64,000 nucleotides of DNA from the NCBI GenBank assembly GCA_943789505.1, contig CALSUJ010000003.1, positions 141,589-205,588 on the forward strand, read 5' to 3'. Positions 9,516 through 18,361 of this stretch are shown here, in pieces; position 1 is the stretch's first letter; every line of letters starts with the position of its first letter. The position numbers were made by a program, and so were the translations under genes. The notes beneath the pieces are model-generated. The model did not search any database. It was not told the DNA's origin and saw only the letters and a program-made list of their open reading frames with translations. The DNA comes from an uncultured Flavobacteriales bacterium. Its GTDB lineage: Bacteria > Bacteroidota > Bacteroidia > Flavobacteriales > BACL11.

Positions 9516-10277
9516 ATGCTACAAATAAAAGAATTAAAAGCAGGAATTGAAAGTAATCAAATCCTAAAAGGAATAAACTTAGAAGTAAAAGCAGGAGAGA
9601 TACATGCAATCATGGGGCCTAATGGTTCTGGAAAAAGTACTCTTTCAGCTGTAATTGCAGGCAAAGAGGAGTATGAAGTAGAAGGAGGAAGTATTACTTT
9701 TGATGGAAAAGATTTATTAGAATTAGACCCTGAAGAAAGAGCCCATAATGGCATATTTCTTTCTTTCCAATATCCAGTTGAAATTCCAGGAATTTCTGTC
9801 TCTAACTTTATCAAAACTTCCATCACGGAAAGGAGGAAAGCACAAGGCTTGGAACTGCTTCCTTCTAAGGATTTATTAAAAATGATGCGTGAAAAGATGG
9901 AACTATTAAGCATCAAAAAGGGGTATTTATCCAGGAATATGAATGAAGGATTTTCTGGAGGAGAAAAGAAAAGAAATGAGATTTTTCAGATGGCAATGTT
10001 AGAGCCAAAACTCGCTATTTTAGATGAAACTGATTCAGGTTTAGATATTGATGCACTTAGAATTGTTGCTAATGGTGTCAATAAACTAAGAACTGGAGAC
10101 AATGCAACTATCGTTATCACGCATTACCAAAGGTTATTAGACTATATTATTCCTGACTTTGTACATGTGTTGCATAACGGAAGAATCATTAAATCAGGAG
10201 GAAAAGAATTAGCTTTAGAGCTAGAAGAAAAAGGATACGATTGGATAACTAAAGAAGCGGATAAAAAGTGGGCTTAA
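9516..10277 (+). CDS. sufC: Fe-S assembly ATPase SufC
   Basis: ABC-type ATPase that drives the conformational change of SufB-SufD; soluble, not a transporter. The 253 residues contain Walker A (MGPNGSGKST near residue 35), a Q-loop (LSFQYPVEIPG), the SufC form of the signature (GFSGGEKKRNE) and Walker B with its catalytic Glu (LAILDETDSGLDIDAL). Its end overlaps the GTG start of sufD by ten bases, suggesting translational coupling and matched stoichiometry. Confidence 0.97.
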   Translation: MLQIKELKAGIESNQILKGINLEVKAGEIHAIMGPNGSGKSTLSAVIAGKEEYEVEGGSITFDGKDLLELDPEERAHNGIFLSFQYPVEIPGISVSNFIKTSITERRKAQGLELLPSKDLLKMMREKMELLSIKKGYLSRNMNEGFSGGEKKRNEIFQMAMLEPKLAILDETDSGLDIDALRIVANGVNKLRTGDNATIVITHYQRLLDYIIPDFVHVLHNGRIIKSGGKELALELEEKGYDWITKEADKKWA

Positions 10278-11488
10278 TTAAAAATATAAAATCGTATTCT
10301 GAAGGGATTCAGATTTCTGCTGACAAAAAAGAAATACTTACTTCTTTTCTATTAAACGGATTTCCGACAACTAAAGATGAAGAATGGAAATATACCTCTT
10401 TAAAAAAGGTAATTACTAACGATTATAGTATTGAGAATAAAGGGGAAATTATTGATTCTTCAATAATAGAAAAATATTCTTTAGGGTTTAAAAATAAAAT
10501 AATATTTTCTGATGGAAAATTGATAAATACTCCAACAATAAAAGGAGTAAGTATTACTGGTTTTTCTGAATTTGAAAGCGCAACTACTGACAGTATATTA
10601 CAACTTAACAAAGCTCTTTCTCAAAATGGTTTTACTATTTCAGTAGATAAAAATACAGTAGTAGAAAATCCTATTGAAATCTTATTTTTCTTGACAACAG
10701 AAAATAGTTTTTGTCAATATAGAAACCAAATTTCTATTGGAGAAAACTCAGAAGTTAAATTTGTAGAAAGAATACAGAACTTAAACAACTCATCTTCTTT
10801 TATAAATCATTTTACTCAAACAAATTGTGCTAAAAATACAAAAGTAGAATTCAATAAAATACAGAATAATACTGCCGAATCGCAACTGATTGATACTGTT
10901 AATGTGTATCAAGATCAAGATTCAACTTGCAATATTAATACCCTTATTTTTGGAGGGTCATTCACTAGAAATAATCTAAATTTTGAACAAAACGGTTCTA
11001 ATTGCGAAAGTAACATGAATGGGGTTTCAGTATTAAATGACAATCAATTAGCTGACAACCATACTTTTGTAGATCATAAAAGTGCTCATTGCAGAAGTAA
11101 TGAAATGTATAAAGGAGTTTATTTAGGCCATTCAAAAGGTGTTTTTAATGGTAAAATAATGGTGCGTCCTAATGCTCAAAAAATTGATGCGTTCCAATCT
11201 AACAACAATTTACTTTTAAGTGATAATTCAAGTATTGACAGTAAGCCCCAATTAGAAATTTATGCTGATGATGTAAAGTGTAGTCATGGCTGTACTATTG
11301 GCCAATTAGATGATGATGCGCTTTTTTACATGAGAAGTAGAGGAATTGGAATTGAAGAAGCAAAAGCAGTACTAACCTACGCATTTGCATCTGAAGCAAT
11401 AGAAAATATCTCAGTGGAACAAGTCAAAACGTTAGCTAAAAATTTACTTGCTCAAAAATTAAATGTTGATTTAGATTTCAGTTTATAA
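10268..11488 (+). CDS. sufD: Fe-S assembly protein SufD
   Basis: Partner of SufB in the SufBC2D scaffold. The 406-residue protein starts at a GTG inside the end of sufC. KDEEWKYTSLKKV near residue 40 is the SufD-typical N-terminal motif, and the C-terminal part (IYADDVKCSHGCTIGQLDDDALFYMRSRGI) contains the conserved Cys-His region of the SufB/SufD domain; the intervening part is beta-helix. The N-terminal half is more divergent, as usual for SufD. sufS begins directly after its stop codon. Confidence 0.96.
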   Translation: MGLIKNIKSYSEGIQISADKKEILTSFLLNGFPTTKDEEWKYTSLKKVITNDYSIENKGEIIDSSIIEKYSLGFKNKIIFSDGKLINTPTIKGVSITGFSEFESATTDSILQLNKALSQNGFTISVDKNTVVENPIEILFFLTTENSFCQYRNQISIGENSEVKFVERIQNLNNSSSFINHFTQTNCAKNTKVEFNKIQNNTAESQLIDTVNVYQDQDSTCNINTLIFGGSFTRNNLNFEQNGSNCESNMNGVSVLNDNQLADNHTFVDHKSAHCRSNEMYKGVYLGHSKGVFNGKIMVRPNAQKIDAFQSNNNLLLSDNSSIDSKPQLEIYADDVKCSHGCTIGQLDDDALFYMRSRGIGIEEAKAVLTYAFASEAIENISVEQVKTLAKNLLAQKLNVDLDFSL

Positions 11489-12703
11489 ATGTTAGATATT
11501 AGCAAAATACGAAAGCAATTCCCTATCTTAAGTACAAAGGTAAACGGGGAGAATTTGGTGTATTTTGATAATGGAGCGACTACTCAAAAACCTCAATCAG
11601 TTATTACTGCTGAAAGCAATTATTACCAAAATGAAAATTCCAATGTACACAGAGGAGTTCATTTTTTAAGCGGATTGGCAACCGATAAATTTGAGGAGAC
11701 AAGAATTACTATCCAAAATTTCATAGGCGCAAAACATTCTCATGAAATCATCTTTACTAAAGGAACTACTGACTCTATTAATATAGTTGCGAGCGGATAC
11801 AGAACCTTATTAAATAAAGGAGATGAAATTATTATTTCAGAATTAGAGCATCATTCAAACATTGTACCTTGGCAAATGTGTTGCGAACAAAGTGGAGCTA
11901 CTCTAAAAGTTATTCCATTGTTGGATAATGGAAGTTTGGATATGATAGCTTTTGAAAATTTCCTTTCTGAAAATACAAAATTAGTTTCTGTATCTCATAT
12001 TTCCAATACATTGGGAACTATAAACCCTATTGAAAAAATTATTGAAAAAGCGCAAGCAGTTGGTGCAAAAGTTATGATTGATGGTGCGCAGGCAGCAGCA
12101 CATATTTCACTAAATATGCAAAGCTTAGGGGCTGATTTCTACTGTTTTTCAGCACATAAATTATATGGCCCTACAGGAGTTGGTATTTTGTATGGGAAGG
12201 AAGATGTTTTAAATGAATTACCTCCATATCAAGGTGGTGGAGAAATGATAAAAGAAGTAAGTTTTAAGAAAACTACTTACGCCTGCTTACCTCATAAGTT
12301 TGAGGCAGGTACACCAAATATTGCAGGAGTAGTGGCATTTAAATCAGCTATTGATTTTATTACCGAATTAGGATTAAGCAACATTGCTAAATATGAGGAA
12401 GAACTTTTGCAATATGCTACAGAAGAAGTATTGAAAATAGAAGGACTAAAAATTTACGGAACAGCTAAAAATAAATCAGGAATTATATCTTTTAATATTA
12501 ACGAATTGCACCCTTATGATATTGGTATGATTGTTGATAAAATGGGAATAGCAATACGAACAGGACATCATTGTACACAGCCTATTATGGAAAGATTTAA
12601 CATTCCCGGAACAGCTCGTATTTCTTTAGCCGTATACAATACAAAGGAAGAAATTGACATTTGTATAAACGCCCTTAAAAAGGCAAAAATGATGTTATCC
12701 TAA
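11489..12703 (+). CDS. sufS: Cysteine desulfurase SufS (class II)
   Basis: PLP enzyme that takes sulfur from cysteine as a persulfide and hands it to SufE. It has 404 residues with the PLP lysine in FSAHKLYGPTGVGI near residue 230, VMIDGAQAAAH before it, and the active-site cysteine in RTGHHCTQPIM near residue 360. The short loop around that cysteine and the HHC context place it in the SufS/CsdA (class II) group rather than IscS. Immediately followed by sufE with no gap. Confidence 0.97.
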   Translation: MLDISKIRKQFPILSTKVNGENLVYFDNGATTQKPQSVITAESNYYQNENSNVHRGVHFLSGLATDKFEETRITIQNFIGAKHSHEIIFTKGTTDSINIVASGYRTLLNKGDEIIISELEHHSNIVPWQMCCEQSGATLKVIPLLDNGSLDMIAFENFLSENTKLVSVSHISNTLGTINPIEKIIEKAQAVGAKVMIDGAQAAAHISLNMQSLGADFYCFSAHKLYGPTGVGILYGKEDVLNELPPYQGGGEMIKEVSFKKTTYACLPHKFEAGTPNIAGVVAFKSAIDFITELGLSNIAKYEEELLQYATEEVLKIEGLKIYGTAKNKSGIISFNINELHPYDIGMIVDKMGIAIRTGHHCTQPIMERFNIPGTARISLAVYNTKEEIDICINALKKAKMMLS

Positions 12704-13120
12704 ATGAGTACAATAAAAAAAATACAAGCAGAAATTGTTGAGGACTTTGGAATGTTTGACGACTGGATGCAAAAATATGAATACCTTATTGATTTAGGTA
12801 ACGAATTAGCTCCAATTAAAGAGCAATACAAAACGGAAGACAACCTTATAAAAGGATGTCAGAGTAGAGTTTGGCTACATGCAGAACATACTCAGGGAAA
12901 AATAATCTTTACAGCAGATAGTGACGCTATTATGACTAAAGGAATTGTAGCCATACTTATAAATGTGTTATCAAATCAAGCGCCTAAAGATATTGCAACT
13001 GCAAAACTTGATTTTATAAACGAAATAGGATTAAAAGATCAACTATCTCCTACACGTGCAAATGGATTAGTCTCCATGATTAAAAAAATGAAATTATACG
13101 CTATTGCGTTTAACAATTAG
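12704..13120 (+). CDS. sufE: Cysteine desulfuration protein SufE
   Basis: SufE accepts persulfide from SufS on its conserved cysteine and stimulates the desulfurase. The 138-residue protein has the acceptor site in LIKGCQSRVWLHAE near residue 50, and MTKGIVAILINVLSNQ, ANGLVSMIKKMK as the usual helices. Directly abuts sufS; the pair are expected to act together. Confidence 0.95.
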   Translation: MSTIKKIQAEIVEDFGMFDDWMQKYEYLIDLGNELAPIKEQYKTEDNLIKGCQSRVWLHAEHTQGKIIFTADSDAIMTKGIVAILINVLSNQAPKDIATAKLDFINEIGLKDQLSPTRANGLVSMIKKMKLYAIAFNN

Positions 13121-13124
13121 TCAT

Positions 13125-13448
13125 ATGAAAACAGAAGAAGAATTACAAAAAATAGGAGAAGAAATTGTTGAGGTGATTTGTGAGATTTACGATCCTGAAA
13201 TACCGGTGAATATTTATGCACTTGGTTTGATTTACGATATTGAAGTAAGTGAAGAATGTGATGTAAATATTACTATGACTCTTACCTCCCCAAATTGCCC
13301 TGTTGCCGAAACCCTTCCTGTTGAGGTAGAAGAAAAAGTGAAAGTTGTTCCTGCTGTAAAAAAAGTAAAGGTAGAGATTGTATTCGATCCAGCTTGGACC
13401 AAAGATATGATGAGTGAAGAGGCAAAACTAGAACTTGGAATGTTATAG
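13125..13448 (+). CDS. SufT-like MIP18/DUF59 protein
   Basis: A 107-residue MIP18-family (DUF59) protein of the kind encoded in many SUF operons and implicated in Fe-S cluster maturation or transfer. The frame contains DPEIPVNIYALGLIYDIEV and TLTSPNCPVAETLP, with the conserved Asp and Cys, and FDPAWTKDMMSEEAKLELG at the C-terminus. The ATG at 13125 gives the normal family start (MKTEEELQKIGEE); an ATG at 13104 inside sufE adds seven residues without family support. The exact molecular role is not established. Confidence 0.88.
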   Translation: MKTEEELQKIGEEIVEVICEIYDPEIPVNIYALGLIYDIEVSEECDVNITMTLTSPNCPVAETLPVEVEEKVKVVPAVKKVKVEIVFDPAWTKDMMSEEAKLELGML

Positions 13449-13450
13449 AA

Positions 13451-13957
13451 ATGACCGGGGATATTGTAAATAGAGTAGCAAAAAGTCCTTTAATCAGCAT
13501 GGATTTGACTGATTATGCGCCAACAAAACCTATTGCCGTTTTAGATGTGAAAGATTTCCTTTTCCAAGGAATTGTACTAAAAGAAAAAGAGTTCAGGGTA
13601 AGTTTAAAAACATTTGATTTCTCAATTTACACCAACACAACTGTAGCTCTTAATTGTAGTGCAGATGCAATTGTACCAATGTGGGCTTTTATGCTAGTTA
13701 CATCTTATTTGAATTCCGTTAATGCTGACATCCATTTTGGAATAAAAGAAGATGTGTTTCAGCAAATTTTTACCAATAATATTAATTCGATTGACGCTTC
13801 TAAATTTGAAAATAAAAAAGTAATAGTAAAAGGTTGTGGGCAAATTCCGCTTAAGGAAAGCTTGTATATTGCCATTACCAAAAAATTACAAAATACGGTT
13901 AGTAGCTTAATGTTTGGGGAAGCCTGTTCGGCTGTACCTGTTCTAAAAAATAAATAA
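13451..13957 (+). CDS. DUF2480 family protein in the SUF operon
   Basis: A 168-residue Bacteroidota-specific protein of the DUF2480 family, function unknown. No signal peptide or membrane helix. Three cysteines sit in conserved-looking contexts: VALNCSADAIVPMWAF, VKGCGQIPLKES and FGEACSAVPVLK. Position two bases after the sufT-like gene and six before the next gene makes it part of the SUF transcription unit, so a role in Fe-S metabolism is a reasonable inference. The spaced cysteines could bind metal or a cluster, but that is speculation. Confidence 0.85.
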   Translation: MTGDIVNRVAKSPLISMDLTDYAPTKPIAVLDVKDFLFQGIVLKEKEFRVSLKTFDFSIYTNTTVALNCSADAIVPMWAFMLVTSYLNSVNADIHFGIKEDVFQQIFTNNINSIDASKFENKKVIVKGCGQIPLKESLYIAITKKLQNTVSSLMFGEACSAVPVLKNK

Positions 13958-13963
13958 TGAATA

Positions 13964-14704
13964 ATGAATAAAAATATTCAACATATAAATACTCAGATTT
14001 CTGAGTATAAAAAAGCAATTGTCAATCATCCTTTATATAGTCAATTAAATACCATTGAGGATGTCCAAAAACTAATGGAAATTCATGTGTATGCTGTGTG
14101 GGATTTCATGTCTTTATTAAAAGGATTACAAATTGAGCTAACGTGTACAACCTTGCCTTGGAAGCCAGTTGGAGACACTAAAATAAGACGACTCATCAAC
14201 TCCATTGTATTGGAAGAAGAAAGTGATGTAGATTCTGCAGGGAACCCTTCTTCTCATTATGAAATGTATTTGGACGCCATGAAAGAATGTGGGGCTAATA
14301 CTTATGAAATTGACAAGTTTGTTAATAGCGTTTCAGATCTAAACCTACCTAAAGTAAATACAGCTATTGACTCATTTTTAGCAACTACTTTTGATATTTT
14401 AAATAGTGGGGAGGCGCATAAAATTGCAGCAGCCTTTACTTTCGGGCGTGAGGATTTAATTCCAGATATGTTTACTGCTATTGTAAATGATTTGAGTAAA
14501 GAACATAAACTTGATAAGTTTGTCTACTACCTAGAAAGACACATAGAATTAGATGGAGGAGAGCATGGGCCATTGGCGTTGGAACTTATTAGTAATTTAT
14601 GTGGAGATGATAAGCAAAAATGGAAAGAAGTAGAAGAAACTGCTATTGCCTGTTTAGTCGCCCGTAAAGAGTTATGGGATCTAGTTTTAAAAGGACTTAA
14701 TTAA
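13964..14704 (+). CDS. DUF3050 heme-oxygenase-like protein in the SUF operon
   Basis: A 246-residue helical protein matching DUF3050, which I place in the heme-oxygenase-like fold. Conserved polar residues cluster as expected for a metal site inside a helical bundle: E39 and H41 in MEIHVYAVWDF, H98 and E100 in SSHYEMYLDAM, and H193, D197 and H201 in ERHIELDGGEHGPLA. The last set, His-x3-Asp-x3-His, recalls the third helix of the heme-oxygenase-like diiron oxidases. It ends the SUF operon, convergent with rluF one base away. Substrate unknown; the enzyme idea is inference. Confidence 0.82.
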   Translation: MNKNIQHINTQISEYKKAIVNHPLYSQLNTIEDVQKLMEIHVYAVWDFMSLLKGLQIELTCTTLPWKPVGDTKIRRLINSIVLEEESDVDSAGNPSSHYEMYLDAMKECGANTYEIDKFVNSVSDLNLPKVNTAIDSFLATTFDILNSGEAHKIAAAFTFGREDLIPDMFTAIVNDLSKEHKLDKFVYYLERHIELDGGEHGPLALELISNLCGDDKQKWKEVEETAIACLVARKELWDLVLKGLN

Positions 14705-14705
14705 T

Positions 14706-15449
14706 CTACTTCCCCTCTTCAAAGGTTTTAATAGAATGTTCAACTGACTGATTGATTTTGTTCAATTCTCTAGCTGTAAAATCACGATACTCTCCTATAG
14801 GAATATCCAAATTAATATTCATAATTCTCACCCTTTTTAGTTTTCTGATATCATATTCCAAATACTCACACATCCTACGTATTTGTCTATTTAATCCTTG
14901 TGTTAAGATGATCTTGAATTTATTTTTATCCGTTTGCTTAACAAAACATTTACGGGTAACGGTATCTAAAATTGGCACTCCATTCCCCATAGCTTCAATA
15001 AATTCTTTCGTTATTGGCTTGCTAACAGTAACCTCATATTCTTTTTCGTGATTATTTCTGGCACGCAAAATCTTATTTACAATATCACCATCATTCGTTA
15101 AAAAAATAAGTCCTTCGGATGGTTTGTCCAATCTTCCAATGGGAAAAATACGAGTTGGGTAATTAATATAATCAATAATATTATTCTTTTCTCGCATTTG
15201 GTCAGTAGTGCAAACAATACCAACTGGTTTGTTAAAAGCAATATATACCATTTTCTTCTTTTTGGCTCTATGCACTACCTTTCCATTCACACTTACCTCA
15301 TCATCAGCCGATATTTTAGTTCCCATTTCAGGAACCTCACCATTTATTTTTACTCTACCTTGTTCAATTAATTTATCAGCTGCCCTTCGTGAGCAGTAAC
15401 CAATTTCTGATAAAAATTTATTTATTCTTGTAAGATTTGTATCATTCAT
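14706..15449 (-). CDS. rluF: 23S rRNA pseudouridine synthase, RluF/RluB family
   Basis: RsuA-family pseudouridine synthase, 247 residues. An N-terminal S4 RNA-binding domain (NKFLSEIGYCSRRAADKLI) is followed by the catalytic domain with FPIGRLDKPSEGLIFLTNDG, whose Asp is the nucleophile, and GLNRQIRRMCEYL near the C-terminus. The latter sequence favours RluF (23S U2604) over RluB, but orthology cannot be fixed by eye. The gene is alone and faces the S46 peptidase gene divergently. Confidence 0.9.
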   Translation of the reverse strand: MNDTNLTRINKFLSEIGYCSRRAADKLIEQGRVKINGEVPEMGTKISADDEVSVNGKVVHRAKKKKMVYIAFNKPVGIVCTTDQMREKNNIIDYINYPTRIFPIGRLDKPSEGLIFLTNDGDIVNKILRARNNHEKEYEVTVSKPITKEFIEAMGNGVPILDTVTRKCFVKQTDKNKFKIILTQGLNRQIRRMCEYLEYDIRKLKRVRIMNINLDIPIGEYRDFTARELNKINQSVEHSIKTFEEGK

Positions 15450-15457
15450 AATTGCTA

Positions 15458-15465
15458 CAAAAATA
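15458..15465 (-). promoter_or_regulatory. -7 element of rluF
   Basis: Minus-strand TATTTTTG ends eight bases before the rluF ATG at 15449. A perfect TAnnTTTG match with a very short leader. Confidence 0.5.
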
Positions 15466-15533
15466 CGCTAAAATATTGTTAACATCTCGATAAAAACAAA
15501 AGTCGCTAAATTACTTAAAACAGCCCGTTTCAT

Positions 15534-15541
15534 TATATTTG
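15534..15541 (+). promoter_or_regulatory. -7 element of the S46 peptidase gene
   Basis: TATATTTG, 20 bases before the ATG at 15562. No TTTG is found at the expected -33 distance. Confidence 0.45.
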
Positions 15542-15561
15542 CGTTAAACAAAAATAAAAAA

Positions 15562-17958
15562 ATGACAAAGAAAATTTCATCAATGATAATGGCAGGATTT
15601 TTCTCACTATCAGTAATAGCTGATGAGGGAATGTGGCTACCACAGTTATTAAAAACAATGAATGAAAGCGACATGCAAGCGCATGGGCTTCAAATGACTG
15701 CTGAAGATTTATACTCTGTAAACAACTCATCACTTAAGGATGCAATAGTATCATTAGGTGGGTTCTGTACGGCTGAAATGATTTCATCAGAAGGATTAAT
15801 GTTAACCAATCATCACTGTGCTTTTGGATCTATTCAAGAGCATTCAAGTGTTAATAATGACTATATAAAAGATGGTTTTTGGGCTATGAGTCGTGATGAA
15901 GAATTAGTAAATGAAGGATTGACAGCATCATTTTTAGTTAGCATTGAAGAGGTGACTGCTCGTGTATTAGCTGAACTTACTGATGATATGACCGAAAAAG
16001 AAAGATCAGCAAAAATCAGGGAAATCTCTAAAACTATTGTGGATGAGAAAACTGAAGATACCCACTACAATGCTAGGGTAAAATCTTTCTTTGGTGGAAA
16101 CGACTTCTATATTATGACTTACGAAACATTTAAAGATGTTCGTTTAGTTGGAGCTCCACCATCAGCAATCGGTAAATTTGGAGGAGATACAGACAACTGG
16201 ATGTGGCCTAGACACACTGGGGATTTTGCACTTTACAGAATCTACTCTGCTCCTGATGGAACGCCAGCTGAATACTCAGTAGAAAATATTGCTTACCAAC
16301 CAAAACATCACCTACCAATACAATTAGATGGTGTTGATAATGGTGACTATACTATGATTTTTGGGTTCCCTGGAAGTACTGACAGATACTTAACTTCTTT
16401 TGGAGTACAACAAGCTTTAGATATCACAAGCCCAACTACTGTTGATATCCGTACTGAGAAATTAGCAATTATGAAAGCTGGTATGGACGCCAATAAAAGA
16501 ACTAAAATTCAGTATGCTGCAAAATATGCCCAAACTTCTAACTATTGGAAATACTTTATTGGACAATCAAAAGGATTAAAGTCAATGAAAGTTCACGATA
16601 AAAAAGTTGCAATTGAAGATGATTTCAGATCTTGGGTTGCTGAAGATCAATCAAGAGTTGATAAATATGGTGAAGCCTTAAGCTTAATTGAAAGCGCGTA
16701 CAATACAAACAAAAAAATTGCTTTAAACAGAACTTACTTAAATGAAGCTGTATTTCAGGGCTCAGAAATCATGTACTGGTCATTCAAAATGAATAAAGCA
16801 ATTGCCGCATTACCTAGTGAAGGAAAAGAAAGAAATGTTGCGATTAGAGAGATTAAAAAGGAAGCTAAAGATTTTTACAAAAATTATAATGCTTCAGTTG
16901 ATCAAGAATTGTTTGGGTCAATGTTGGAGATGTACTACTACAATGTCCCTAAAACACAACATGCTCCTTTGTTTAAGAAAATTGAAAATCAATTATTTGG
17001 TTTCAAAAAATTAGATTTTGGATGGTATGCTAAAAATGCATTTAGAAGGTCAGTATTTTCTTCAAGAGAGAAATTCTTTACTTTCTTAGAAAACCCTTCC
17101 ACTATTAAAATTGAGAGAGATCCTGCTTACAAAACTATAATGTCAATATACAATCAATACATTGAGCAAATTTCTCCTAAAAGAATTGATGTGAGAAAGG
17201 ACTTAACAAAAGGAAATAGATTATTTATTGCAGGATTAAGAGAAATGAATCCTGAGATAAATTATTATCCTAATGCAAACTCAACTATGAGAGCAACTTA
17301 TGGAAATGTGGGGGATTATAATCCTGGTGAAGCAATGCATTATGACTACTATACGACTATTGATGGACTCATGCAAAAAGAAGATGCTACAAATGAAGAA
17401 TTTATAATCCCAGAAAGATTGAAAGAGTTATATGAAATTGGTGATTACGGAAAATATGGAGATAAAGATGGTAATTTAAGAATTAACTTTATTTCAAATA
17501 ATGATATTACTGGTGGTAATTCAGGATCTCCAGTAATTAATGCTTGGGGAGAAATTGTTGGTACTGCTTTTGATGGTAACTGGGAAGCAATGAGTGGAGA
17601 TATTGCTTTTGAAAAAGAAATTCAAAGAACTATTTCTGTTGACATCAGATATACAATGTTCATTATAGACAAGTTTGCTGGGGCAACTCACTTAATTAAT
17701 GAGATGACTATTGCGCCTAAGCATGCTGAAAAAATGACGAAGGAAGAATTAGCAGCTACAGCTATGGAAACTGCTTTAGAAGACCCTAACACTATCGTGA
17801 AAGAATTAGAACTTAAGGAATACTTAGGAGCTCAATTACCAGTATTTGATATGCATTCATTTGGATCTGCTTTTGATATGGCTGTTGAACAATATGGTTC
17901 TTCAAAAGAACAAAGATTCTGGTGGCACGGAAATGTGTACACTACTGAGATTAGATAA
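15562..17958 (+). CDS. S46 family dipeptidyl peptidase, DPP7-like
   Basis: Periplasmic serine peptidase, 798 residues, releasing dipeptides from peptide N-termini. A signal peptide ends near residue 20 (SLSVIA-DEG). The catalytic triad can be placed: H85 (LTNHHCAFGS), D221 (RHTGDFALYR) and S654 (GGNSGSPVIN). The residue 18 after the serine is Gly (AFDGNWEAMSG), the form associated with DPP7 specificity for hydrophobic P1 residues, whereas DPP11 enzymes have Arg there. Bacteria using peptides as carbon source often carry several S46 enzymes. It is followed 22 bases later by a small membrane protein gene. Confidence 0.94.
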   Translation: MTKKISSMIMAGFFSLSVIADEGMWLPQLLKTMNESDMQAHGLQMTAEDLYSVNNSSLKDAIVSLGGFCTAEMISSEGLMLTNHHCAFGSIQEHSSVNNDYIKDGFWAMSRDEELVNEGLTASFLVSIEEVTARVLAELTDDMTEKERSAKIREISKTIVDEKTEDTHYNARVKSFFGGNDFYIMTYETFKDVRLVGAPPSAIGKFGGDTDNWMWPRHTGDFALYRIYSAPDGTPAEYSVENIAYQPKHHLPIQLDGVDNGDYTMIFGFPGSTDRYLTSFGVQQALDITSPTTVDIRTEKLAIMKAGMDANKRTKIQYAAKYAQTSNYWKYFIGQSKGLKSMKVHDKKVAIEDDFRSWVAEDQSRVDKYGEALSLIESAYNTNKKIALNRTYLNEAVFQGSEIMYWSFKMNKAIAALPSEGKERNVAIREIKKEAKDFYKNYNASVDQELFGSMLEMYYYNVPKTQHAPLFKKIENQLFGFKKLDFGWYAKNAFRRSVFSSREKFFTFLENPSTIKIERDPAYKTIMSIYNQYIEQISPKRIDVRKDLTKGNRLFIAGLREMNPEINYYPNANSTMRATYGNVGDYNPGEAMHYDYYTTIDGLMQKEDATNEEFIIPERLKELYEIGDYGKYGDKDGNLRINFISNNDITGGNSGSPVINAWGEIVGTAFDGNWEAMSGDIAFEKEIQRTISVDIRYTMFIIDKFAGATHLINEMTIAPKHAEKMTKEELAATAMETALEDPNTIVKELELKEYLGAQLPVFDMHSFGSAFDMAVEQYGSSKEQRFWWHGNVYTTEIR

Positions 17959-17980
17959 ATGATCTCATATTTTAAAAAAA

Positions 17981-18361
17981 ATGATTAAAAATATTTTAGC
18001 TTTTATATCAGGAGTGTTATTAGGAATGATAGTCAATATGGGACTCATTATCTTAGGCAGCAATCTTATTCCTGTATCTGAAGAGTTTGACTCTATGAAT
18101 GCCATAAACTGGGAACTAACTAATTTTATCTTTCCTTTTCTAGCCCATGCTTTAGGAACATTAGTAGGAGCTTTTTTAGCTGCTAAAATTGCTAACTCAT
18201 ATCAATTGCCATTAGCAATGAGTATTGGTGTATTTTTCTTAATTGGAGGAGTTACAATGGTCTATATATTACCTGCTCCAGTATGGTTTAAATGTACAGA
18301 TTTAATAGTAGCCTATATTCCAATGGGATATCTAGGATGGATAATTGCGAAAAAAGTTTAG
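17981..18361 (+). CDS. Small four-helix membrane protein
   Basis: A 126-residue inner-membrane protein with about four hydrophobic helices and few charged residues, of a type common in Bacteroidota but without an assigned function. The first helix holds GVLLGMIVNMGLIILG, the second LAHALGTLVGAFLAAKIA, and the last MGYLGWIIAKKV at the C-terminus. It could be cotranscribed with the S46 peptidase. Its stop codon overlaps the stop of the convergent amidophosphoribosyltransferase gene by four bases. Confidence 0.72.
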   Translation: MIKNILAFISGVLLGMIVNMGLIILGSNLIPVSEEFDSMNAINWELTNFIFPFLAHALGTLVGAFLAAKIANSYQLPLAMSIGVFFLIGGVTMVYILPAPVWFKCTDLIVAYIPMGYLGWIIAKKV

